Below are positions 1 through 5,114 of a stretch of DNA of 5,114 bases, piece by piece (the stretch's first letter is position 1; each line of letters starts with the position of its first letter). This DNA is from a bacterium (GTDB lineage: Bacteria > ARS69). The notes beneath the pieces are model-generated. The model was not told the origin of the DNA and did not search any database. It was given only the letters and a program-made list of their open reading frames with translations. The translations under genes and the position numbers were made by a program. The DNA is taken from the NCBI GenBank assembly GCA_025774865.1, contig JALGZO010000625.1:1-5114 (forward strand). The letters run 5' to 3'.

Positions 1-325
1 GACCTTCTCGGGCGGCCCTCAGTTGATCAAGAGGGACCTTCTGCCCGACGGACCGATCCCGTGGGTGGTCGCGGCGCTGCCGTCCGTCGTCGGCGTCTTC
101 GTGCTCATCGCCTTCGGCCGCTTCCTGCGCGAAGCCGATGAGCTCCAGCGAGTCATTCATCTTCAGGCCCTGGCGCTGGGTTTCGGAGGCGGCTGGTTTG
201 CCATCTGCGGCTATCGGATCTTCGAACGACTCGGCGCACCCACCGTCGATGTCGCCGACTTCACGATAGTCATGGCGCTCCTCTACATGGTCGGGCTCGT
301 GCTCGGCTCGAGGCGCTACCGGTGA
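1..325 (+). CDS. Small multi-pass membrane protein with DELQR motif, 5'-partial
   Basis: I recognise the general type but know of no assigned function. The reading frame (first full codon at base 2) is open to the left edge. A TTG at 23 would give 100 residues, but no Shine-Dalgarno precedes it, and as I recall related proteins carry one more membrane helix upstream, so the true start is probably outside the window. Numbering from the TTG, hydrophobic segments lie at about 12-32, 47-66 and 78-95. A charged loop with the motif FLREADELQR (34-43) separates the first two, and the protein ends in the basic tail SRRYR. Small membrane proteins with an R-x-x-DELQR-x-I-x-L-x-A-L-A core are often encoded next to short XRE regulators, as here: the stop codon overlaps the GTG start of the next gene. 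It probably sits in the inner membrane, perhaps as a sensor or as the regulator's target; that role is inference. The call as a real membrane protein is firm; function is unknown. Confidence 0.8.
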   Translation, partial: TFSGGPQLIKRDLLPDGPIPWVVAALPSVVGVFVLIAFGRFLREADELQRVIHLQALALGFGGGWFAICGYRIFERLGAPTVDVADFTIVMALLYMVGLVLGSRRYR

Positions 326-537
326 AGAATCGACTGAAAGTGCTACGCGCCGAGCGCGATTGGACGCAGGCTCGACTGGCACAGGAGCTCGAGGTGTCGC
401 GACAGACCGTCAACGCCATCGAGACCGGCAAGTTCGACCCCAGCCTGCCACTGGCGTTCCGCATTGCCCGCGTGTTCGAGATGTCGATCGAGGAGATCTT
501 CCGACCCGAGGAGGTCTCGAGATCTCCGAGGACCTGA
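322..537 (+). CDS. XRE-family helix-turn-helix transcriptional regulator (short, YozG-like)
   Basis: This is a 71-residue protein that is almost entirely one Cro/C1-type DNA-binding domain (residues about 5-60). The helix-turn-helix is clear: RAERDWTQARLAQELEVSRQ (9-28), then TVNAIETGKFDPSL with the typical recognition-helix and G-K-x-x-P-S pattern. The IARVFEMSIEEIFRPEE segment (48-64) is the usual last helix of this family. There is no separate ligand or oligomerisation domain, so it belongs with the minimal single-domain regulators, which usually bind DNA as dimers. The GTG start overlaps the TGA stop of the preceding membrane-protein gene (GTGA, 322-325). No good independent Shine-Dalgarno is visible, so translation is probably coupled to that gene. 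The pair likely forms one operon, and autoregulation is plausible but not shown. The operator and target genes cannot be read from the sequence. Family call is confident; target unknown. Confidence 0.93.
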   Translation: MKNRLKVLRAERDWTQARLAQELEVSRQTVNAIETGKFDPSLPLAFRIARVFEMSIEEIFRPEEVSRSPRT

Positions 538-610
538 TCCACACCGCCACGCGCAGCGGGCTCCGGCCCACGCGGGCTCCCGGCGAAACCCGAGCGCGGG
601 GCGCGGGGTT

Positions 611-627
611 GGACCGGCTAGCGGTCC
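611..627. repeat. Perfect 6-bp-arm inverted repeat upstream of the M13 peptidase gene
   Basis: GGACCG (611-616) and CGGTCC (622-627) flank the five-base centre GCTAG, giving a compact dyad whose middle contains the palindrome GCTAGC. It lies in the 142-base gap between the regulator stop and the peptidase start, ending 52 bases before the ATG. No T-run follows it, so it is a poor intrinsic terminator. It could be an operator, possibly for the neighbouring XRE protein, or an mRNA hairpin in the 5' leader. The rest of the gap (538-610) is very GC-rich and holds a 9-base direct repeat GCGGGCTCC at 556-564 and 572-580, of uncertain meaning. No convincing promoter for the peptidase gene is visible. 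Confidence 0.4.
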
Positions 628-663
628 GCACCCTTCAACGAGTATCCTCGGCGCCCAAATTCC

Positions 664-670
664 AGGAGGA
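664..670 (+). promoter_or_regulatory. Strong Shine-Dalgarno for the M13 peptidase gene
   Basis: AGGAGGA at 664-670 is followed by a 9-base spacer to the ATG at 680. This fixes the start of the peptidase. The frame is open upstream as far as 464 and beyond, but the signal peptide begins right at this ATG, and the upstream extension would overlap the regulator gene with low-complexity Arg/Ser-rich sequence. Confidence 0.85.
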
Positions 671-679
671 ACGAGAACC

Positions 680-2752
680 ATGAGTGCCAATCGCTTCGCG
701 CCGTTCGTTGTCGGCGGGCTCACGCCCATCCTTCTCGTCGCCGTTACTGTCCTGACCGCCGAGGCAGGTGAGCCCGGCGACCAATCCGCGAGCCCCAAGA
801 TCGGAACCTGGGGCGTCGACCTCGACGGCCGGGACCTCTCGATCCGACTCGAGGACGACTTCTTCCGCTACGCGAACGGCACGTGGTTGAACGATTTCGA
901 GATTCCCGAGGACCTCTCGTCGTACGGCTCGTTCACGAAACTGTTCCTCGAGTCCGAGGAGCACGTGCGCGAGATCATCGAGAAGACCGCCGCCTCCGAC
1001 GCTCCCGCGGGCACCGCCGCGCAGAAGGTGGGCGATCTGTTCGCCGACTTCGTGAATCTCGATGCCATCGAGGATGCGGGACTCGCGCCGCTCGATTCCC
1101 ACGTGAAGGCGATCGCCGCCCTCGAGACGCACGAGGACGTCGCGCGCTTCCTCGGCCACAACGACCGTCGTGGCGGCAGCGCACCCTTCAACTGGTACAT
1201 CGACCAGGACGAAAAGGACCCCACCCGCTACCTCGTCCACTTCTTGCAGAGCGGCCTCGGCCTGCCGGATCGCGACTACTATCTTGTCGAGGACAACGAG
1301 CGGTTCGCCGATGCGCGCGACGCCTATCGCCTGTATCTCTGGAAGATGTTCACGATCGCCGGCGCCGACGATCCCGCCGCGAGCCGCGACGCCGTCTTCG
1401 CGCTCGAGGAGCGCATCGCCGAGGTCCACTGGACTCGAGTCGACTCGCGGGATGCGGAGAAGACGTACAACCTGATGACGCCGGAGGCTCTGGCCGAGCT
1501 CGCGCCCGACCTGCCCTGGGACATCTACCTGGAGGAGCTCGGCGTCGCGTCCGAGACGGAGTTCGTCGTCGCTCAACCGAGCGCGTTCGCCGGGATGGCG
1601 GAGATCTTCGAGGACACGCCGGTCGACGTATGGCAACAGTGGCTCACCTACCGTTTGTTCCGCAACAACGCACCGTTCCTGCCGAAGAAGGTGGACGACA
1701 CGCACTTCGAGTTCCGGTCTGCGCTCTCCGGAACGGAAGAACAGCGCGAGCGCTGGAAGCGCGGCGTGCAGACGATCAACGGCACGCTCGGCGAAGCGGT
1801 CGGCCAGCTGTACGTGGAGTGGCACTTCTCCCCGGACTCCAAGAAGCGGGTCCAAGATCTCGTCGGAAATCTCATGGCCGCGTTCGCCGACAAGATCGAG
1901 ACGCTCGATTGGATGAGCGATGAGACGAAGGAGCAGGCGCGCGACAAGCTGGCGAAGTTCTCGGTGAAGATCGGCTATCCCGACGAGTGGCGCGACTACA
2001 GCGATCTCGAGGTAGTGCCGGGTGACTTGCTCGGCAACATCATGCGGGCGCGCTCGTTCCAGACCGATTACGAGCTCGACAAGCTCGGCGGCCCCGTTGA
2101 CCGGAACGAGTGGTTCATGAACCCTCAGACGGTCAACGCTTACTACAACCCGAACATGAACGAGATCGTCTTTCCTGCCGCCATCCTGGCTCCGCCGTTC
2201 TTCGATCCATGGGCGGACGACGCCGTCAACTACGGCGCGATCGGAGCCGTGATCGGCCACGAGATCGGCCACGGGTTTGACGATCAGGGGCGCAAGTCCG
2301 ACGGCGACGGTGTGCTGCGCGACTGGTGGACGGAGAAGGACGCAGAGCGGTTCAAGGTCAAGGCCGACGTCCTCGTGCAGCAGTACAACGGCTACAGCCC
2401 GATCGAGGGCATGAACGTCAACGGCGAGCTGACGCTCGGCGAGAACATCGGGGACCTCGGCGGAGTCGAGATCGCATACTACGCCTACAAGCTGAGCCTG
2501 GACGGCAAGGAGCCGCCGGTCATCGACGGCTTCACGGCGGACCAGCGCTTCTTCCTCGGCTTTGCACAGATTTGGCGGGGCAAGCGCCGCGAAGAGCTCA
2601 TGACCCAGCTGCTTGCGTCAGATCCGCACAGCCCGGTCGAGTTTCGCGTGAACGGAACGCTCCGCAACGTCGATGCGTGGTATGCGGCGTTCGACGTGAC
2701 CGAGGACGACGCGATGTACCTACCGCCAGAGGAGCGCGTGCACATCTGGTAG
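680..2752 (+). CDS. Exported M13-family zinc metallopeptidase (neprilysin/PepO type)
   Basis: This is a complete 690-residue endopeptidase of the gluzincin family M13, which cleaves peptides of limited size; the length is normal for the family. Residues 1-29 form a signal peptide: Arg5, a hydrophobic stretch to about 26, and probable cleavage after AEA(29). There is no lipobox, so a periplasmic or secreted location is likely. The N-terminal M13 domain starts at DDFFRYANGTWL (59-70) and runs to about 440. The C-terminal catalytic domain has NAYYNP (486-491, substrate backbone binding), HEIGH (527-531, zinc ligands His527 and His531, catalytic Glu528), GENIGDLGG (587-595, third ligand Glu588, with Asp592) and DPHSPVEFRVNG, whose His650 and Arg656 match the transition-state and substrate-binding His/Arg of neprilysin. 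It ends in VHIW, like the family's C-terminal Trp. All key residues are present, so it should be active. The protein contains no cysteine. It starts 142 bases after the XRE gene and is convergent with the ASST gene. Substrate unknown. Confidence 0.97.
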   Translation: MSANRFAPFVVGGLTPILLVAVTVLTAEAGEPGDQSASPKIGTWGVDLDGRDLSIRLEDDFFRYANGTWLNDFEIPEDLSSYGSFTKLFLESEEHVREIIEKTAASDAPAGTAAQKVGDLFADFVNLDAIEDAGLAPLDSHVKAIAALETHEDVARFLGHNDRRGGSAPFNWYIDQDEKDPTRYLVHFLQSGLGLPDRDYYLVEDNERFADARDAYRLYLWKMFTIAGADDPAASRDAVFALEERIAEVHWTRVDSRDAEKTYNLMTPEALAELAPDLPWDIYLEELGVASETEFVVAQPSAFAGMAEIFEDTPVDVWQQWLTYRLFRNNAPFLPKKVDDTHFEFRSALSGTEEQRERWKRGVQTINGTLGEAVGQLYVEWHFSPDSKKRVQDLVGNLMAAFADKIETLDWMSDETKEQARDKLAKFSVKIGYPDEWRDYSDLEVVPGDLLGNIMRARSFQTDYELDKLGGPVDRNEWFMNPQTVNAYYNPNMNEIVFPAAILAPPFFDPWADDAVNYGAIGAVIGHEIGHGFDDQGRKSDGDGVLRDWWTEKDAERFKVKADVLVQQYNGYSPIEGMNVNGELTLGENIGDLGGVEIAYYAYKLSLDGKEPPVIDGFTADQRFFLGFAQIWRGKRREELMTQLLASDPHSPVEFRVNGTLRNVDAWYAAFDVTEDDAMYLPPEERVHIW

Positions 2753-2762
2753 GTCGGAAGAT

Positions 2763-2787
2763 GGCCCGCTGTCGATCCAGTCGGGTT
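2763..2787. terminator. Possible hairpin terminator between convergent genes
   Basis: In the 59-base gap between the two convergent stop codons, CCCGCTG (2765-2771) can pair with CAG-T-CGGG (2778-2785, one bulged T) around the six-base loop TCGATC. Two G-T pairs could extend the base of the stem. There is no T-run on either side, so an intrinsic terminator is weakly supported; it may only be a transcript-end hairpin. Nothing else in this gap looks like a terminator. Confidence 0.3.
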
Positions 2788-2811
2788 CCACCCTTCGAGG
2801 AAGAGACCGCT

Positions 2812-4914
2812 TCATTTCACGAGTGTCATCCTCTTCGTCATCGACTGGCCTCCGGTCTTCAGTCGATAGAAGTAGATCCCCGCGCTCACGCTTCTGCCGC
2901 GAGCATCCCTGCCGTCCCACACCACCTCGGTCGTGCCGCCCTCGACCTCGCTGTCCGCCAGCGTCCGTACCAGCCTTCCTCCAACGCTGTAGACCGACAG
3001 GTCCGCGTGCGCCGCATCGGGCAGCACGAATCGGATGCTCGTGATCGGGCCGAACGGATTCGGGTGATTCTGAAGGAGCGTCAGACCGGTCATGACACCG
3101 CTTGCGGCGGGCACCTCCACGGAGGACGGAGGAACGACGATCTCGAGCTCGTTCGAGAACGGACTCTCGATCATCTTCTCGTCCTCCGCAGTCACGCGGA
3201 CGTAGAGCGTCTCCGAAGGCGCCACGTCCTCCAGAACGAAGGAGTTCGTCCCGGTCGACCCCACGACGGTGGTCGGATTGGGCGAGCTCCCCCGGTAGAT
3301 GTTGAATTGGACAACGTTCGGATCTCCGAACTTCGCGAAGTGCAGGGTTACGGAGTCCGGCGCCGCTTGAGCCCACAAGTAGGGTGCTGCTGCGACTCCA
3401 CTCCACGGGAATCTGAACGCTCGATACGTCTCGTGCGACGGATCGCTGAAGTTCATCTCGAACGCCTTCGTGCCGTCCGGGCGCACCTCCGTGACGATTC
3501 CGAGCGGGCCCCACGAGATCAGGGTGTTGCCGTTCGAGAGCCGCTGAGCATTCCCGGTGTGGGGTGCGTAAACGGCAGGAGTCTGCCGAAACTCCCACAC
3601 GAGCGTGGCGACCTTGTTCGCCTCATCGAGGTCGTACTCCACCACGCGCGACTCCTGAGGCGTATTGAGGTTTCCGTTGTCGAAGATCGTGACGGTGCCG
3701 CTGGCCGTTCTTCGGATCGAGTGCTGGCGTGAGTACCACTGGACGTCACCCACGAGCGTGAACTCGTTCTGACTCCCCCCCATTCTCCAGATGATGTCAC
3801 CCGTCTGGCGATCGATCTTCGTGATCTCGTCCAAGTGCCGGCTGGATATCAGGATGTGGCCGTCGACATCCGATTCGATTGCATTGCAGTGAACGTAGTC
3901 GATCACGGGTGCGGTCAGGTCGAGGGTCGATGCGTCGGTGATCTCGAAGTGGTCCCAGCTGCGCCATTCGAACACCAGGTTCTTGTTCACGTCCACTTCG
4001 TGGATCACGAGGCCGAGGACGAGGGCCGACGGGTCGCCCCCCGGGACGACTTCGCTCATGTCGACCGTCTGTGCGTCACGGTAGAACATCAGCGCGTGTC
4101 CGTTCGGCAGAAGCTGGAAGTCGTGGCTGTCCAGATCGTCGTAGCCGTTCCCCGGAAGCCACTCGTCGACGACCGTGTACGTGCTGTCCATCGCCCGGAC
4201 CGCCGGTCCGGCAACGCGTTCGAAGTACGTCAAGAGCCCGTTCGGTTGCTTCTTGAAATCCCGCGAGAGACCGGACATGGAGCGGAAGAACCCGGGAAAT
4301 CCCGTGTCATCCAGGATCATGAGATATCGGCCGGTGGTCCCCTCCTTCGCCAGGAACAGGAAACCAGCATCCGGATTGTCCAGAGCCGTGACTTCGAAGG
4401 ACGGGAAATCCTCCGGCGGCGTGTACGTGCCGCCTCGGCCCGAGAACCCGGAATAGCGTGGCGTGCCCTCCCGAAGGGCTGGCGCATCGGTCGCCGACGG
4501 GAAAGACTCGATCCCGGTCAGGTCGGGCTCGGTTCTCTTGGGCGAGACCGTGAAGCGGAAGGAGAAGGTACCGTCATCTCGTCCCGGGAGATCCAGAGCG
4601 ACCGAGACTCTCTCTCCGGGTTCGAAGGGACGGTGAGGGCGAAACGCGAACGTCTCGAAATCCTCGGCGACGATTCGCTCTCCCGTGTGAGATCCGCTGA
4701 CGGATCCCTGGACCCTCATCGACGCGAGCATTCCCCGGCCGCGGGTCCGGTACGGGTCGGCCGGACGCACGACGATCGTCGTTCCCCTGGAAACGAGTTC
4801 TGCGCCCGGTCTCGGTGAGATGTACTGGAAGTGGCCGGTGTCGCTCGTCACCGGCGAAGGGGACGCACGGACGACGAGAGCCAGAAACACGGCGAGGGTG
4901 GTTGGGCCAGTCAT
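2812..4914 (-). CDS. Exported arylsulfotransferase (ASST)-family protein with FN3 and C-terminal FlgD/T9SS-like sorting domain
   Basis: This is a complete 700-residue protein. A short hydrophobic N-terminus (TLAVFLALVV) suggests a weak signal peptide. Residues about 28-125 look like an Ig-like beta domain (YISPRPGAELVSRGTTIVVR, then FSFRFTVSPKR). Residues about 170-510 match the ASST beta-propeller family: DSHDFQLLPNGHAL (262-275), DYVHCNAIESDVDGHILISS (339-358) then RH, KIDRQTGDIIWRMGG (366-380), WYSRQHSIRR (393-402) and FDNGN (411-415). Family enzymes transfer sulfate between phenolic compounds through a sulfo-histidine. His264, His342, Arg359 and His398 are candidate equivalents of the catalytic set, but I could not align them. 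Many family members have no tested activity. Residues about 518-596 resemble fibronectin III. Residues 610-700 form a FlgD-Ig/type A sorting domain (LLQNHPNPFGP, VYSVGGRLVRTL, WDGRDARG, SAGIYFYRL, final KRMTLVK). The only cysteine is Cys343, so there is no internal disulfide. An in-frame TGA at 4933-4935 leaves the ATG as the first possible start; an AAGGA touches it directly, which is unusual. The gene has its own promoter and converges on the peptidase gene. Confidence 0.9.
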   Translation of the reverse strand: MTGPTTLAVFLALVVRASPSPVTSDTGHFQYISPRPGAELVSRGTTIVVRPADPYRTRGRGMLASMRVQGSVSGSHTGERIVAEDFETFAFRPHRPFEPGERVSVALDLPGRDDGTFSFRFTVSPKRTEPDLTGIESFPSATDAPALREGTPRYSGFSGRGGTYTPPEDFPSFEVTALDNPDAGFLFLAKEGTTGRYLMILDDTGFPGFFRSMSGLSRDFKKQPNGLLTYFERVAGPAVRAMDSTYTVVDEWLPGNGYDDLDSHDFQLLPNGHALMFYRDAQTVDMSEVVPGGDPSALVLGLVIHEVDVNKNLVFEWRSWDHFEITDASTLDLTAPVIDYVHCNAIESDVDGHILISSRHLDEITKIDRQTGDIIWRMGGSQNEFTLVGDVQWYSRQHSIRRTASGTVTIFDNGNLNTPQESRVVEYDLDEANKVATLVWEFRQTPAVYAPHTGNAQRLSNGNTLISWGPLGIVTEVRPDGTKAFEMNFSDPSHETYRAFRFPWSGVAAAPYLWAQAAPDSVTLHFAKFGDPNVVQFNIYRGSSPNPTTVVGSTGTNSFVLEDVAPSETLYVRVTAEDEKMIESPFSNELEIVVPPSSVEVPAASGVMTGLTLLQNHPNPFGPITSIRFVLPDAAHADLSVYSVGGRLVRTLADSEVEGGTTEVVWDGRDARGRSVSAGIYFYRLKTGGQSMTKRMTLVK

Positions 4915-4970
4915 TCCTTGGATGTTCCCGGGTCATCGGCGCCGCGGTGCACAGCTTGCGAGTAGAAGCG

Positions 4971-5000
4971 ATGCTAGCGAGCGCACCCGACGGAAGTCAA
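4971..5000 (-). promoter_or_regulatory. Sigma-70-like promoter for the ASST-family gene
   Basis: Read on the minus strand, TTGACT (5000-4995) matches the -35 consensus at five of six positions. After an 18-base spacer, TAGCAT (4976-4971) matches the -10 consensus at four of six. Transcription would begin near 4963-4965, giving a leader of about 50 bases before the ATG at 4914. The -35 box lies just past the stop codon of the upstream gene, so the ASST gene probably has its own transcript. The rest of the 96-base gap shows no clear terminator for the upstream gene. The host's own promoter consensus is unknown, which limits certainty. Confidence 0.5.
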
Positions 5001-5010
5001 CATTCGGATC

Positions 5011-5114
5011 TCAATCCAGCCGGCGGAGGATCCGCAGGATCTCGCCCTCGTCCCGCGCTTCGAGAAGCTCACGGGTCAGGTCGTCTCCCGAGAACGAGAA
5101 AGCCTCCGCCAGCT
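5011..5114 (-). CDS. C-terminal end of an unidentified minus-strand gene (partial)
   Basis: Read on the minus strand from 5112, one frame stays open through 33 codons and ends in TGA at 5013-5011. The other two minus-strand frames hit stops within about 45 bases. The fragment runs LAEAFSFSGDDL, then TRELLEARDEGEILRILRRLD. It is rich in Leu, Glu and Arg with spacing typical of amphipathic helices and shows the same codon style as the neighbouring genes. I do not recognise the family. It precedes the ASST gene on the same strand, 96 bases away. The promoter in that gap suggests they are separate units, although read-through is possible. Most of the gene lies to the right of the window. Confidence 0.65.
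   Translation of the reverse strand, partial: LAEAFSFSGDDLTRELLEARDEGEILRILRRLD

Noticed and set aside
492-527. Inverted repeat GGAGATC...GATCTCC near the end of the XRE gene
   Set aside because: The arms are only 7 bases with a 22-base loop, lie inside coding sequence and have no T-run, so a terminator or operator role is not supported.
556-580. Direct repeat GCGGGCTCC twice, with short GC hairpins, after the XRE gene
   Set aside because: A 9-base repeat in very GC-rich sequence is expected by chance, and there is no T-run to suggest a terminator.
643-648. TATCCT as a possible -10 box for the peptidase gene
   Set aside because: Only four of six positions match, and no acceptable -35 box lies 16-18 bases upstream.
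464-679. In-frame upstream extension of the M13 peptidase reading frame
   Set aside because: It overlaps the XRE gene, encodes an Arg/Ser/Pro-rich low-complexity stretch, and would bury the signal peptide. The AGGAGGA Shine-Dalgarno clearly marks the ATG at 680.
635-2272. Long minus-strand open frame opposite the M13 peptidase
   Set aside because: It lies antisense to a gene with complete family motifs, its translation is rich in Arg, Val, Leu and Glu with no recognisable domain, and such shadows are usual in GC-rich DNA.
2326-3732. Long plus-strand open frame spanning the convergent gap and the end of the ASST gene
   Set aside because: It covers parts of two real genes on opposite strands and encodes Arg-rich sequence with no domain, no signal and no ribosome site.
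3835-4818. Plus-strand open frame opposite the ASST gene
   Set aside because: It is antisense to conserved ASST motifs. The translation shows no family features and appears to be a GC-driven shadow.

Overview
The window looks like an ordinary chromosomal stretch from a GC-rich bacterium (roughly 60-65% GC by eye, strongly G/C-biased third codon positions). The best lineage hint is the minus-strand exported protein. It ends in a FlgD-Ig/type A sorting-like domain with the LLQNHPNPFGP...IRFVLP, VYSVGGRLVRTL, WDGRDARG and SAGIYFYRL blocks. Such C-termini are very common in the FCB superphylum and relatives such as Candidatus Eisenbacteria, Krumholzibacteriota and Latescibacteria. That placement is an inference from domain style and base composition, not from a marker gene.

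Layout, left to right. (1) At the left edge, on the plus strand, is the 3' part of a small multi-pass membrane protein with a DELQR signature. It overlaps by 4 bases (GTGA) with (2) a 71-residue XRE-type helix-turn-helix regulator; together they form a compact, translationally coupled pair. (3) A 142-base gap carries a GC-rich dyad and a strong Shine-Dalgarno. It leads into (4) a complete exported M13 (neprilysin/PepO-type) zinc metallopeptidase of 690 residues with all recognisable catalytic motifs. (5) A 59-base convergent gap holds a short imperfect hairpin. (6) On the minus strand is a complete 700-residue exported arylsulfotransferase-family (ASST) protein with an N-terminal Ig-like region, a fibronectin III-like domain and the C-terminal sorting-like domain. 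It is preceded by a recognisable sigma-70-like promoter. (7) At the right edge are the last 33 codons of another minus-strand gene of unknown function.

The first two genes probably act together: a membrane protein and its cognate small regulator. The M13 peptidase and the ASST protein are both predicted to be exported, but they are convergent and nothing in the sequence ties them to one pathway. I found no RNA genes, CRISPR arrays, insertion sequences or attachment sites, and nothing that amounts to a clearly new system. The most worthwhile items are the DELQR membrane protein/XRE pair, the domain architecture of the ASST protein, and the dyad upstream of the peptidase gene.
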